DNA of 35,712 nt from an uncultured Pelagibacteraceae bacterium (GTDB lineage: Bacteria; Pseudomonadota; Alphaproteobacteria; Pelagibacterales; AG-422-B15): NCBI GenBank assembly GCA_902565955.1, contig CACFGR010000007.1:1-35712 (forward strand). The letters run 5' to 3'. This document shows, piece by piece, positions 9,463 to 19,889 of this stretch. The notes beneath the pieces were generated by a model. That model made no database searches. It saw only the letters and a program-made list of their open reading frames with translations, and was not told the DNA's origin. How positions within the stretch are numbered: the stretch's first letter is position 1; each line of letters begins with the position of its first letter. Position numbers and translations under genes: made by a program.

Positions 9463-9720
9463 ATGGAGGAACTAAAAGTGATCTTTGCGAAAGCAAGGAA
9501 AAAAGCTAAGAAAAAAGCAGCGCCAAAGAAAAAACGTAAAGCTGCTAAAAGGAAGCCAGCTAAGAAAAAAGCAGCTCCTAAAAAGAAAAAGCGTAAAGCA
9601 GCTAAAAGGAAGCCAGCTAAGAAAAAAGCTGCTCCTAAAAAGAAAAAAAGGAAAGCCGCTAAGAAAAAAGCCGCTCCTAAAAAGAAAAAGAAAGCTGCTA
9701 GAAGGAAAAAAAGAAGATAA
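9463..9720 (+). CDS. Lysine/alanine-rich histone H1-like DNA-binding protein
   Basis: 85 aa dominated by AKKKAAPKKKKRKAAKRKP repeats; strong purine-rich GGGGGGAG Shine-Dalgarno upstream of ATG; own terminator. Confidence 0.85.
   Translation: MEELKVIFAKARKKAKKKAAPKKKRKAAKRKPAKKKAAPKKKKRKAAKRKPAKKKAAPKKKKRKAAKKKAAPKKKKKAARRKKRR
9505..9717 (+). repeat. In-frame tandem repeat encoding AKKKAAPKKK(K)RKAA(KRKP) units
   Basis: Imperfect direct repeats of gctaagaaaaaagc(a/t/c)gc(t/g)cc(t/a)aaaaagaaaaa...; first two units about 54 and 57 nt, later units shorter. Confidence 0.8.
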
Positions 9721-9722
9721 TT

Positions 9723-9750
9723 AGCATTGATTAATCAATGCTTTTTTTTT
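9723..9750 (+). terminator. Intrinsic terminator of the histone-like gene
   Basis: Perfect 20-nt palindrome AGCATTGATTAATCAATGCT followed by a T tract. Confidence 0.8.
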
Positions 9751-9784
9751 GCGCCCTTAGTTCAACAAACTAGGGGCGTTTTTT
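9751..9784 (+). terminator. Second, GC-rich hairpin and T tract overlapping the carD 3' end
   Basis: GCGCCCTTAGTT-caac-AAACTAGGGGCGT then TTTTT; pairs with one or two G-U positions. Confidence 0.6.
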
Positions 9785-10569
9785 AATTTATCTCTACCAA
9801 GAATCTTATCAACTTTTTTTATTGCATTTTCCTCAGTGATTTTAAGTCCAGCAATAACTTCTCTTAAAAATCGATCATAAGATAATTCAAAAAGCTGACG
9901 CTCACTATATGATTGCTCTATTTGATTATTAGCTCTATTGAGATCTCGAACAACTTCAGCAATCTGTTCAATATCACCTGAGTTAATTTTAAGGTCATAT
10001 TCCTGAGCCCTTCTACTCCACATTGTTCTCTTTATTTTTGGCTTTTGAGAAAGGATTTTTAATACAGTTTGAATTTTAGATGGTTTTGATACTTTTCTTA
10101 AATTAAGAGACTTAGCCTTTTCAACCGGAACTCTCAAAATTAATTTATCTCGTACAAACTCTATCACATACATTTCCAGTTTTTGTCCTACAACTTCTCT
10201 TTTTTCAATATCTATAACCTGGCCCACGCCGTGTGTTGGATAAACAACATGATCCTTTGTATTAAAAATTTTTTTAACTTTTTTTTCTTTAATAGTTTTA
10301 ATTTCTAAAAACTTTTTAACTTTTTTCGCTTGATAATGAGCAGGATTTATAATTCGATTATTAACTTTTTTGTCGGATTGTGTAGGAAGTTTAGGTTCTA
10401 CAAATTTCTTTACTACTTTTGTCTTTTTAATAACTTTTTTTACTTGTTTCTTTTTTGGATTCTTCTTTTCTGAGGTTTTCTTTTTTACAACTTTAGTTTT
10501 TTTCTTTACAGTTTTCTTTTTCAGAATTTTCTTTTTGGCGACTTTACTGACTTTTTTCTTTTTTTTCAT
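9757..10569 (-). CDS. carD: CarD-family transcriptional regulator with lysine-rich N-terminal extension
   Basis: CarD/TRCF RID-like core (FNTKDHVVYPTHGVGQVIDIEKREVVGQKLEMYVIEF) and helical C-terminal domain; about 100 aa lysine-rich N-terminus. Confidence 0.9.
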   Translation of the reverse strand: MKKKKKVSKVAKKKILKKKTVKKKTKVVKKKTSEKKNPKKKQVKKVIKKTKVVKKFVEPKLPTQSDKKVNNRIINPAHYQAKKVKKFLEIKTIKEKKVKKIFNTKDHVVYPTHGVGQVIDIEKREVVGQKLEMYVIEFVRDKLILRVPVEKAKSLNLRKVSKPSKIQTVLKILSQKPKIKRTMWSRRAQEYDLKINSGDIEQIAEVVRDLNRANNQIEQSYSERQLFELSYDRFLREVIAGLKITEENAIKKVDKILGRDKLKNAPSLLN

Positions 10570-10577
10570 AGAATTAC

Positions 10578-10910
10578 CTAACCTCCAGATTTTTCGGAAA
10601 AATATTTATCATATTTATTTTCTTCACTCTCATACATTCTTGCATCACTTGGAGAGTCTTTCTTAATAGTAATGTTTGGCCATATTTCTGAATACTTTTG
10701 ATTCACTTCTAACCATTTTTCATCTGTATCATCTGTATCAGAGATAATTGCATCAACAGGACACTCTGGCTCACACACACCACAATCAATGCATTCATCA
10801 GGATTAATTACTAACATATTTTCACCTTCGTAGAAACAATCAACCGGACATACCTCCACGCAATCAGTATATTTGCATTTTATGCATTTTTCATTAACTA
10901 GGTAGGTCAT
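10578..10910 (-). CDS. fdxA: Ferredoxin, 7Fe-style two-cluster type
   Basis: [55 protein letters not shown]. Confidence 0.95.
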   Translation of the reverse strand: MTYLVNEKCIKCKYTDCVEVCPVDCFYEGENMLVINPDECIDCGVCEPECPVDAIISDTDDTDEKWLEVNQKYSEIWPNITIKKDSPSDARMYESEENKYDKYFSEKSGG

Positions 10911-10916
10911 TTTAAA

Positions 10917-11354
10917 CTATTGTGAGAGTTTTTTCTTTATTTCACCAACTTTAAAGTCATCGATATATAGAAGACCAGATATTTTACGTACTAAAGCATT
11001 TTCATAATCATCAATTCTGCCGTCTGCAATTACAATCTTCCATATCATTTCAATTATCATTATTTTTTCATCGTCATTTAGTAAGCTATTAATTTTTGAT
11101 GTAAATTGGTGAATATCATTTGCGTTATCAACAAGTTCATAAGAAGCCTCAAAAAGTTTATTTAATTTATCGTTATCTAAATTATAAAAATTTCCAAGCA
11201 ATTTTAATATCTCATCTTTTTCAATCTCATCAAATTCGCCATCATGCAGAGCGGTAGTAACCATCAACGATGCAACAGCTAATTGTGATGCCTCAAACTC
11301 TTCTTTTTTTACATCTTTATTATCTGATATTAGCGTTTTGAATTTATCTAGCAT
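10917..11354 (-). CDS. TerB-family tellurite-resistance-like protein
   Basis: VASLMVTTALHDGEFDEIEKDEI ... WKIVIADGRIDDYENALVRKISGLL, the paired acidic TerB motifs. Confidence 0.8.
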   Translation of the reverse strand: MLDKFKTLISDNKDVKKEEFEASQLAVASLMVTTALHDGEFDEIEKDEILKLLGNFYNLDNDKLNKLFEASYELVDNANDIHQFTSKINSLLNDDEKIMIIEMIWKIVIADGRIDDYENALVRKISGLLYIDDFKVGEIKKKLSQ

Positions 11355-11533
11355 AATAACCTATTTGTATATTAGAATTCAAAGAGTACTATATCTGGTG
11401 TCCACTATAGAACAAAAGGTGTAGATTATATGTCCGAATCACCAACTTGGAATGTTCTTTAAATATTCTAATTTTTTTTATTTCTAATTAACTATATATA
11501 TCACTTAATCAAAATTTAAAAGTTTCAATAAAA

Positions 11534-13687
11534 ATGACTAATAAATCAAATAATGGCTTTAATACTTGGCAAAAAAGTTTCGAAAAAGAAACTAAGAAAA
11601 ATCTTAGTGATGCAAAATCAGAGACTGATGAAGGAATAGATATTAAGCCAGTATACACTAAAGACGACCTAGAAAACTTTTCATTTGTCGAGAATAACTC
11701 TCTTCCAGGCCAATGGCCTTATACGAGAGGCCCAAAAGCATCAATGTATACAAATAGACCTTGGACGATTAGGCAGTATGCAGGATTTTCAACGGCTGAA
11801 GAGTCGAATGAATTCTATAAAAAAAATTTAGAGTCTGGTCAAAAGGGTCTATCAGTTGCTTTTGATTTGCCAACCCATAGAGGGTATGACTCAGATGATG
11901 ATTTAGTAATGGGGGATGTGGGCAAAGCTGGTGTAGCAATAGATACTGTTGAAGATATGAAAATTCTTTTTAATAATATTCCTTTAGATCAAATGTCTGT
12001 ATCAATGACTATGAATGGTGCTGTATTACCAGTACTTGCATCATTTATTGTTGCTGGAGAAGAACAGGGCGTTGATAGAAGTTTACTATCAGGGACAATT
12101 CAAAACGATATTTTAAAAGAGTTTATGGTGAGAAATACATACATATATCCACCTGAGCCATCAATGAAGATTGTTGCCGACATAATAGAATTTACTTCAA
12201 AGGAGATGCCTAAGTTTAATTCTATTTCAATTTCTGGTTACCATATGCAAGAAGCAGGTGCTGATAATGTTCTTGAATTAGCTTACACTTTAGCCGATGG
12301 AATGGAATATGTGAGAGCAGCAATGTCAAAGGGTCTTGATGTTGATGATTTTGCACCAAGGCTCTCTTTCTTTTTTGCAATCGGAACAGACTTTTTTATG
12401 GAGATTGCTAAACTCAGAGCCGCAAGAACATTGTGGGCCAAGATCATGAAAGATTTTGGAGCTAAAAAGGAAAGATCTCTTATTTTAAGAACACACTGTC
12501 AAACATCTGGTGTATCCTTAACTGAGAAAGACCCTTATAATAACATTATAAGAACATCTTATGAGGCTTTGTCCGCTATACTTGGAGGAACACAAAGTTT
12601 ACACACAAACTCTTTCGATGAAGCAATTGCTTTACCAACAGACGAGTCTGCAAGAATTGCCAGAAATACCCAATTGATTCTTCAAAATGAAACTGGTGTA
12701 ACAAAAACGGTTGATCCTCTTGCGGGGTCATATTTCGTTGAGAACCTAACTGATGAATTATCAAAAAAAGCTTGGGATATTATTACAGAAATTGAAGAAT
12801 TAGGTGGAATGACCAAAGCTGTTAAAGCGGGGGTTCCTAAATTAAAAATTGAAGAGTCTGCAACTAAGAAGCAAGCTAAAGTTGATAGTGGATCCAGAGT
12901 TGTGGTTGGAGTAAATAAATATAAAAACCCAAAAGAACCTTCAGTTGATGTAAGAGTTATTGATAATAATCGTGTTCGAGATGATCAAATAAAGAAAATT
13001 CAATCAGTAAAAGATTCTCGAGAAACAAAAGCTGTTGAGAAAGCTCTTGAAAATGTAACAAATGCTGCCAAAGATGAAAAAAATCTTTTAATACCTTGCA
13101 TTGAAGCTATTAAATTAAGAGCAACTGTTGGAGAAGTCTCGAAAGCTTTAGAGCAAGTATATGGAAGACATTTTGCAAAAAGCTTAAGTGTTTCAGGAGT
13201 ATATGGTAAACATTTTGAGGGTGATAAGGATTTTATGAACGTTGAAAAAAAGGTTATTGATTTCGAAAATACAAATGGCAGAAGACCACGTGTTCTTGTG
13301 GTTAAAATTGGTCAAGATGGCCACGATAGGGGGGCAAAAATCGTTGCAACTTCATTTGCTGACATGGGATTTGATGTTGATATGGGCCCGCTGTTTCAAT
13401 CTCCTAAAGACGTTGCTAAGGATGCAATTGAAAATGATGTTCATGCAATTGGTGTTTCAACGCTTGCGGCTGGTCACAAAACTCTTGTGCCCGAGCTTAT
13501 GAAGGCTTTAAGTAATATTGATCCTAAATCAAAAATAATTGTCTTTGTTGGGGGTATAATTCCTGAACAAGATTATGAATTTCTATATAAAAATAATGTA
13601 TCTGCTATTTTTGGACCTGGCTCTAATATCATAGAGTGTGCTGAAAAAGTTATTGATTTGATATCAGATAACTTAAGCAAAGAATAG
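11534..13687 (+). CDS. Methylmalonyl-CoA mutase, single-chain with C-terminal B12-binding domain
   Basis: [51 protein letters not shown]12-binding [32 protein letters not shown]. Confidence 0.96.
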   Translation: MTNKSNNGFNTWQKSFEKETKKNLSDAKSETDEGIDIKPVYTKDDLENFSFVENNSLPGQWPYTRGPKASMYTNRPWTIRQYAGFSTAEESNEFYKKNLESGQKGLSVAFDLPTHRGYDSDDDLVMGDVGKAGVAIDTVEDMKILFNNIPLDQMSVSMTMNGAVLPVLASFIVAGEEQGVDRSLLSGTIQNDILKEFMVRNTYIYPPEPSMKIVADIIEFTSKEMPKFNSISISGYHMQEAGADNVLELAYTLADGMEYVRAAMSKGLDVDDFAPRLSFFFAIGTDFFMEIAKLRAARTLWAKIMKDFGAKKERSLILRTHCQTSGVSLTEKDPYNNIIRTSYEALSAILGGTQSLHTNSFDEAIALPTDESARIARNTQLILQNETGVTKTVDPLAGSYFVENLTDELSKKAWDIITEIEELGGMTKAVKAGVPKLKIEESATKKQAKVDSGSRVVVGVNKYKNPKEPSVDVRVIDNNRVRDDQIKKIQSVKDSRETKAVEKALENVTNAAKDEKNLLIPCIEAIKLRATVGEVSKALEQVYGRHFAKSLSVSGVYGKHFEGDKDFMNVEKKVIDFENTNGRRPRVLVVKIGQDGHDRGAKIVATSFADMGFDVDMGPLFQSPKDVAKDAIENDVHAIGVSTLAAGHKTLVPELMKALSNIDPKSKIIVFVGGIIPEQDYEFLYKNNVSAIFGPGSNIIECAEKVIDLISDNLSKE

Positions 13688-13690
13688 TTA

Positions 13691-14650
13691 ATGGAATTAA
13701 TTGAAAATATTCAAAAAGGAGAACGAGCTGCCATTGCTAAAGCTATTACTTTAGTTGAGTCTTCAAAGGACTCTGATCAACAAATAAGTAGACAGCTGAT
13801 TTCAGAACTAATTAAGAAGCCAGGCAAATCAATAAGAATAGGTTTCTCTGGCCCGCCAGGAGTTGGAAAGTCAACATTTATTGAGTCCTTTGGAAGTTAC
13901 TTAGTAACTCAAAATTATAAGTTAGGTATTTTAGCTATTGATCCATCCTCACAAATTACTGGGGGATCAATATTAGGAGATAAAACTCGAATGGTAGAGA
14001 TATCGAAAAATCCAAATACTTTTATCAGATCTACACCATCAAGAGGCGCTTTAGGTGGTATCTCTATGGGAACACGCGAAGCATCCATCATACTAGATGC
14101 TGCAGGTTATGATTTTATTTTTATTGAAACGGTTGGGGTAGGACAATCAGAAATTGTTGCAAGCAACTTAGTTGATATATTCACTCTTATTGTTGGTCCT
14201 GGTTCTGGCGATGAGTTGCAAGGAATAAAGAAAGGTATTACTGAGTATGCGGATATATTTATAGTTAATAAAAATGATGGTGAGTTGAAAATTGAAGCTT
14301 CAAAAACCGCTGCTGACTATAAATCAGCTCTAAGTTATTATAAGAAATTAGATGAGCTAGAAAAGCAAGTATTATTAGTATCTGCAATCAAGCAAACTGG
14401 GATGGAGGACGTAATTAAAACAATTAATCAGATAGTTGATCAAAATAAGCAAAAAGGGATATTTGAAGAAAGACGGGCTGATCAACTTGAATACTGGATC
14501 GAAGAGGAGGTAAAAAATATTATTGCTTCAGATATAACAAAACGACTATCAAGTAAGGGAAATATTTCAAAATACTCTGAAAAAGTAATGAAAAACGAAA
14601 TATCTATGTATGAAGCAGTTGAAACAATTACAAAAGATACTCTCAAGTAA
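13691..14650 (+). CDS. meaB: Methylmalonyl-CoA mutase-associated GTPase MeaB (ArgK family)
   Basis: IGFSGPPGVGKSTFIESFG; AIDPSSQITGGSILGDKTRM; FIETVGVGQSE; immediately downstream of the mutase. Confidence 0.95.
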   Translation: MELIENIQKGERAAIAKAITLVESSKDSDQQISRQLISELIKKPGKSIRIGFSGPPGVGKSTFIESFGSYLVTQNYKLGILAIDPSSQITGGSILGDKTRMVEISKNPNTFIRSTPSRGALGGISMGTREASIILDAAGYDFIFIETVGVGQSEIVASNLVDIFTLIVGPGSGDELQGIKKGITEYADIFIVNKNDGELKIEASKTAADYKSALSYYKKLDELEKQVLLVSAIKQTGMEDVIKTINQIVDQNKQKGIFEERRADQLEYWIEEEVKNIIASDITKRLSSKGNISKYSEKVMKNEISMYEAVETITKDTLK

Positions 14651-14695
14651 TAATCATATTGACAATAATTACCAAAAACTTTACTTAAACTTACT

Positions 14696-14986
14696 ATGAC
14701 AAAAGCATGTGATCTATCAGGAAAAAAAGTACAATTCGGCAATAATGTCAGCAAAGCTAATAATAAGACAAGAAGAAAATTTAATGTTAATCTTCAATCA
14801 GTGACATTTAAAAGTGAGATTTTAAATAAGAATATAAGATTTTCCGTAGCTACTTCATCGATCAGAACAGTTTCCAAGTTCGGTGGTATTGATGAGTTTT
14901 TGACCAAGACTAAAAGTAAGAAATTGTCACAAAAAGCAAAGAGAGTACAACGTGCTATGAATAATGCACAAAAAAAAGCTAGCTAA
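14696..14986 (+). CDS. rpmB: 50S ribosomal protein L28
   Basis: [34 protein letters not shown]. Confidence 0.95.
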   Translation: MTKACDLSGKKVQFGNNVSKANNKTRRKFNVNLQSVTFKSEILNKNIRFSVATSSIRTVSKFGGIDEFLTKTKSKKLSQKAKRVQRAMNNAQKKAS

Positions 14987-16818
14987 TTAATAGTTCGACG
15001 ATTTAAATTATTTTCATTTTCTTCAAAAAGATCTACTAATTGCTCAGTCATTACGTCAGCTAATTGCTCAGCATCAACAATGGTAACTGCTCTTTTGTAA
15101 TATCTTGTTACATCGTGACCAATTCCAACAGCAAGTAATTGTATCGAAGACTTGGACTCTATCCAATTTATTACACCTCGAAGATGTTTTTCTAAATAAT
15201 TACCTGTATTTACTGATAAAGTACTATCATCAACAGGCGCACCATCGGAGATAACCATTAATATTTTTCTTGCCTCATATCTTGCCTGAAGCCTTTTATG
15301 CGCCCATAACAATGCTTCCCCATCAATATTCTCTTTTAAAAGCCCTTCACGCATCATTAATCCAAGATTTTTCTTTGACCTTCTCCATGGCTCATCTGCC
15401 GCTTTATAAATTATATGCCTTAAATCATTTAATCTTCCAGGAGATGGAATTTTTTTATTTTGCATCCAATGTTCTCTGCTCTTGCCACCCTTCCACGCTT
15501 TAGTAGTAAAACCAAGAATCTCAACTTTTACACCACACCTTTCAAGTGTTCTTGCAAGAATATCGGCGCTCATCGCTGCAACTGTTATAGGGCGACCTCT
15601 CATAGAACCTGAGTTATCTATAAGTAATGAAACTACAGTATCTTTAAAATCTGTATCTTTTTCTTTTTTAAATGAAAGTGAATGGTATGGATCCATAATT
15701 ATTCTTGTAAGTCTGGAGGTATCAAGTAATCCCTCCTCAAGATCAAAATCCCAACTTCGATTTTGTTTAGCCAATAGTTTTCTTTGTAGCCTGTTGGCTA
15801 ATCTTGAAATTATCATTTGATAAGCTTTTAATTGTTGATCGAGATAAGCTCTTAATCTGTTTAGCTCTTCATCCTCACAGATATGTTTTGCAGTAATGAC
15901 TTCATCAAATTCTTCAGTATAAATCTCATATTCATTGAGTATTTTTTCTATTGAATTTTCCGCTTTGTATTGGGGAGTTGCGTTTTCAGTATTACCTTCA
16001 TCCACTTCACTTAATTCGTCGTCCTCTTGCTGATCAATATTCATCTCTGTTTCATCATAACCTACCTCTTCCTCAGATTGAGTAGACTCTTCATCACTAA
16101 AGGAAGACTGATTTTCCATTTCATTGACCTCGTTGTTTTCTAGTTGATCAATATTTTGATTTTCTTCTTCTTTGTCGTCTTTATCATCACTATTTTCATT
16201 ATCATAATAGTCTAGCTCTTTTATTAGTTCGTTCACATTTTCAGCAAATAGTTTTTGATCATGTATATTTTTTAAAAGTTGATCAGATGAGACACTAATT
16301 TTATTATTCAACCATTTTTTCCAAAGATTAAGGGCATTATTTGAGTTAGAGGGAAGATAATCAGGATTAATTTTATTTCTTAAATATAAATCTATTGCGT
16401 CTTCAATATTTAAATCTGACTGCTTTGTAACAGTGTCTAAGTTCTTATCTCTAAATTTTTGCTCATAGAGTGTCTTTAAATTAGATTTAACCCCTCGCAT
16501 TAACTTACTTCCTATAAGCTGGACTCGAGTATTTTCTAAAACTTCGTATATTTTTCTATTTTTTTCACCAGAAGGTTCAAATTGTATGTAGGTTTCTTTA
16601 TTATGATACTTGTACTTGAGAGCCTCATTGTCAGCATGCCCGCGTAATTGATTTAAATTTTTTAAATCCTCATTGTTATCAATTTTAGGTAGTACAATTT
16701 TATTATCAGTTGACGTTAGATTGTCTTCAAATACTACGTCAATCTCCTTGTCCTCAGCTATTGCACGAGTAGTGGATGATATAGCTTTTTTGATATCCTC
16801 TAAAAAGTCTTCTTTCAC
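14983..16818 (-). CDS. cobT: Cobaltochelatase subunit CobT-like, VWA domain
   Basis: Acidic middle region plus VWA MIDAS-type [39 protein letters not shown]. Confidence 0.92.
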   Translation of the reverse strand: MKEDFLEDIKKAISSTTRAIAEDKEIDVVFEDNLTSTDNKIVLPKIDNNEDLKNLNQLRGHADNEALKYKYHNKETYIQFEPSGEKNRKIYEVLENTRVQLIGSKLMRGVKSNLKTLYEQKFRDKNLDTVTKQSDLNIEDAIDLYLRNKINPDYLPSNSNNALNLWKKWLNNKISVSSDQLLKNIHDQKLFAENVNELIKELDYYDNENSDDKDDKEEENQNIDQLENNEVNEMENQSSFSDEESTQSEEEVGYDETEMNIDQQEDDELSEVDEGNTENATPQYKAENSIEKILNEYEIYTEEFDEVITAKHICEDEELNRLRAYLDQQLKAYQMIISRLANRLQRKLLAKQNRSWDFDLEEGLLDTSRLTRIIMDPYHSLSFKKEKDTDFKDTVVSLLIDNSGSMRGRPITVAAMSADILARTLERCGVKVEILGFTTKAWKGGKSREHWMQNKKIPSPGRLNDLRHIIYKAADEPWRRSKKNLGLMMREGLLKENIDGEALLWAHKRLQARYEARKILMVISDGAPVDDSTLSVNTGNYLEKHLRGVINWIESKSSIQLLAVGIGHDVTRYYKRAVTIVDAEQLADVMTEQLVDLFEENENNLNRRTIN

Positions 16819-17807
16819 TAAACCAAATCAAATTTGTTTGCTTCAGTTGTAACTTCATCACCGAAGCAGCGTTGATAATACTCCGCAATGATCTGCCTCT
16901 CACTTTCATCACACTTATTTAAAAAAGTAAGTTTAAATGCGGCAGAATAATTGTGATCAAATATTTCAGAATTTTGAGCCCAAGTAAGAACCGTTCTTGG
17001 ACTCATCACTGTAGATATATCACCATTTGCAAGACCTTTTCTGGATAAGTCAGCTACCTTTATCATTAATTCAATTATCTCTTCCTTTTCAGGATTATTA
17101 AATGAGGGAACTTTAGAGAGCATTATCTTTTTTTCTTGTTCAAGATCTAAATAGTTAAGAGTAGTAACTATACTCCACCTATCCATCTGCCCTTGGTTTA
17201 TTTGCTGTGTACCATGATAAAGTCCTGTTGTGTCTCCTAATCCAACAGTGTTCGTAGTAGCAAATAATCTAAAATATGGATTCGGCGTTAAAACTCTGTT
17301 CTTATCTAATAATGTAAATTTACCCTCCGACTCTAATACCCTTTGAATGACAAACATTACATCTGGTCTTCCAGCATCATATTCGTCAAATACTAAAGCT
17401 GTAGGTGTTTGTAATGACCAAGGTAAAATTCCATCCTGAAATTCTGTAACTTGTTTGCCATCATTTAATACAATGGCATCTTTACCAATTAAATCGATTC
17501 TACTTATATGACTATCAAGATTGACTCTTACGCAAGGCCAATTAAGTCGAGCAGCAATTTGTTCAATATGTGTTGATTTCCCAGTGCCATGTAATCCTTG
17601 AACCATAACCCTTCTATTGTATTTAAATCCAGAGAGTATTGCCATGGTAGTTGCTTTATCAAAACAATAGTTGGAATCAATTTCAGGAACATAATCTGAT
17701 TTCTCTGAAAAACCCTCAACATGAAGATCTGTATCAAATCCAAAAGCTTGATTAACAGATATGGATATATCTGGTTTACTTTGCATTAGGTTTTCTGTTG
17801 CTGTCAT
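16818..17807 (-). CDS. cobS: Cobaltochelatase subunit CobS-like, MoxR-type AAA+ ATPase
   Basis: [64 protein letters not shown]. Confidence 0.94.
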   Translation of the reverse strand: MTATENLMQSKPDISISVNQAFGFDTDLHVEGFSEKSDYVPEIDSNYCFDKATTMAILSGFKYNRRVMVQGLHGTGKSTHIEQIAARLNWPCVRVNLDSHISRIDLIGKDAIVLNDGKQVTEFQDGILPWSLQTPTALVFDEYDAGRPDVMFVIQRVLESEGKFTLLDKNRVLTPNPYFRLFATTNTVGLGDTTGLYHGTQQINQGQMDRWSIVTTLNYLDLEQEKKIMLSKVPSFNNPEKEEIIELMIKVADLSRKGLANGDISTVMSPRTVLTWAQNSEIFDHNYSAAFKLTFLNKCDESERQIIAEYYQRCFGDEVTTEANKFDLV

Positions 17808-18315
17808 ATTGTTCCTTTATTATTTTATAGGCCTCTAAAACCTTAGTTAATTTTTCTTTATTGTTTTCATTGTTTCCAACTGTATCAGGGTGTAATTCTT
17901 TTACAATCTTTTTGAATTTGGACTTAATTTCATTGAGTGAACTTTCCTTATTATCTATTCCTAAAGTGGCAAGAGCATTTAAATACTTAGAACTATAATA
18001 ACTAGGATGTACCAGCATATTTTCAAGATTATTCATACCTTGAAACATTCGCTCAGATATTTTAGAGATTTTTTCAAAGTAACTACTGTCATTTGATCCT
18101 ATTTGCTTTGTTTTTCTGTGGCCAATTATGTCATTTTCGATAAATGTCTCAATTTCATCAGCAGACATATCTGAAAAATAATTCCATTTTTTGTTATATT
18201 CCCTAATATGCTCTAGGCAGAACCATATGTACTTTCCTAAATCTTTAGGAGAAGAAGGAGCACGATACTCACCTTCTCCTTCACACCCCTCAAAATGACA
18301 TTTTCTATTATTCAT
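17776..18315 (-). CDS. J-domain (DnaJ-like) protein with C-terminal J domain
   Basis: C-terminal FKKIVKELHPDTVGNN containing the HPD motif; next to cobS and bolA. Confidence 0.85.
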   Translation of the reverse strand: MNNRKCHFEGCEGEGEYRAPSSPKDLGKYIWFCLEHIREYNKKWNYFSDMSADEIETFIENDIIGHRKTKQIGSNDSSYFEKISKISERMFQGMNNLENMLVHPSYYSSKYLNALATLGIDNKESSLNEIKSKFKKIVKELHPDTVGNNENNKEKLTKVLEAYKIIKEQYDSNRKPNAK

Positions 18316-18350
18316 ATTGTCTTTTCATATGTTAGATTACATATATATAC

Positions 18351-18632
18351 ATGACTCTTGAAGAATCTATAAATAAGAAAATTAACGATCAACTAAAACC
18401 ATCATTTTTTAAAATATTTAACTTTTCTGACCAACATAAAAATCATTATGCAGGTGAAAATAAAGATACCTCACATATTAAGATTATTATCGTATCAGAA
18501 ATTTTTGATGGACATTCTAGAATTGAAAGAGAGAGAATTGTTCATAATATTCTTAAAGAAGAAATATTAACAGAAATACACTCAATTAGATTAAAACTTT
18601 ACATTCAATCTGAGTATCAATTAATTAAGTGA
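18351..18632 (+). CDS. bolA: BolA-family protein
   Basis: KIIIVSEIFDGHSRIERERIVHNILKEE. Confidence 0.88.
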   Translation: MTLEESINKKINDQLKPSFFKIFNFSDQHKNHYAGENKDTSHIKIIIVSEIFDGHSRIERERIVHNILKEEILTEIHSIRLKLYIQSEYQLIK

Positions 18633-19889
18633 TGCAATTTTTACTTGTGATATTAAATTTTTCTTGGTTTCAATTATTTCAAATTTAAAACCATAAAATT
18701 GGAATATTTGTCCTACTTTTGGAAATGATCTTGACTCATTAATTATTAAACCAGAAATTGTATTTGCATCTTCATCGGGTAAATCCCAACCAAAGCTTCT
18801 ATTTATATTTCTAATCTCCGTTGATCCTTGAACTTTAATTGAGCCATCTTTATTTCTCACAATATCAGTTAAATCGATATCATGTTCATCGCTGATCTCT
18901 CCAACAATCTCTTCAATAATATCCTCAAGACTTATCATTCCATTTAACACACCGTATTCATCGACCACCATGGCTAATTTAATTTTTCTGTTTAGGTGCA
19001 TTTGTAATTGATTTTTTAGAGGCGTAGTTTCTGGTACAAACCAAGTTTTAATTAATGATTTCTTAATATCCTCTCTTGAAATTTTTACAGATTTAAGTTC
19101 ATTTAGCTTCCTCAACAGATTTTTTGCATGTATTAAGCCAATAATATTTTCATCATTGTCTTTCCACACAGGTATTCTTGTATAAGGACTTTCAACAACT
19201 TGGTTTATTATTTTTTCAGGATCTTCATCAATATTAACCATAAAGATATTGCTTCTGTGTACCATAATATCCTCAACAGTTGTTTCTGATAAATCTAAAA
19301 TTCCAGTCACCATGTCTTTATCCATTTTAAACAATCTTCCTTCTTTATGGTGTAGATCTACAGTTCCCCTAATTTCATCAGCTACTGATAAACTTCTTGC
19401 GTTCTGGTCATGTTTAATTCCAATTATATTTAAAATAGTAAAAACGATTTTTTCCATCAGCCATGTCACCGGTGCTAAAATAGTTACAAATGGTTTTAAA
19501 AATGGACTTACTAATAGTGCCATTTTTTCTGCATTCGCAATAGCATAGCTTTTAGGAAGAATTTCTGCAAAAATCACAATTAATGCTGTCATTATGATTA
19601 CGGCATAAGCAACACCTGTATTCCCAAAAATTTTGATTAATAAACTCGTAGCTAAAGCTGAAGCAAGAATATTGACTAAATTATTACCAAGTAAAATCGC
19701 TCCAATTAAGGCTTCTTTCTTATTCAATAAATCTATTGCAACATTAGAATTCTTTTTACCCTTCATGCCAAGGCCAGTTAATCTACTTCGCGTACTTGCT
19801 GTTAGTGCTGTTTCTGAACCAGAGAAAAACGCAGAAAATGCTAAAAGAACTATTATTGCTAAAAATAATACGATAATTTCAAATATCAT
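18621..19889 (-). CDS. CNNM/HlyC-CorC family protein with CBS pair and transporter-associated domain
   Basis: FFSGSETALTASTRSRL; VEDIMVHRSNIFMVNID; VVDEYGVLNGMISLEDIIEEIVGEISDEHD. Confidence 0.93.
   Translation of the reverse strand: MIFEIIVLFLAIIVLLAFSAFFSGSETALTASTRSRLTGLGMKGKKNSNVAIDLLNKKEALIGAILLGNNLVNILASALATSLLIKIFGNTGVAYAVIIMTALIVIFAEILPKSYAIANAEKMALLVSPFLKPFVTILAPVTWLMEKIVFTILNIIGIKHDQNARSLSVADEIRGTVDLHHKEGRLFKMDKDMVTGILDLSETTVEDIMVHRSNIFMVNIDEDPEKIINQVVESPYTRIPVWKDNDENIIGLIHAKNLLRKLNELKSVKISREDIKKSLIKTWFVPETTPLKNQLQMHLNRKIKLAMVVDEYGVLNGMISLEDIIEEIVGEISDEHDIDLTDIVRNKDGSIKVQGSTEIRNINRSFGWDLPDEDANTISGLIINESRSFPKVGQIFQFYGFKFEIIETKKNLISQVKIASLN

Noticed and set aside
9485-9724. 79-aa ORF in the +2 frame of the histone-like gene
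   Set aside because: Product of the A/G-rich repeat; no independent ribosome-binding site or distinct composition supports it.
10370-10666. Phe-rich 98-aa plus-strand ORF
   Set aside because: It is the antisense of the CarD poly-lysine region (AAA/AAG read as TTT/CTT).
10917-11354. TerB-like gene as a tellurite-resistance or phage-defence operon
   Set aside because: No other ter genes nearby; standalone TerB-domain proteins are common.
13242-13502. 86-aa alternate-frame ORF inside the methylmalonyl-CoA mutase B12 domain
   Set aside because: The main frame encodes the conserved B12-binding motif here; the alternate frame has no features.
15270-15820. Two plus-strand ORFs antisense to cobT
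   Set aside because: Contained within the strongly supported cobT CDS; no recognisable domains.
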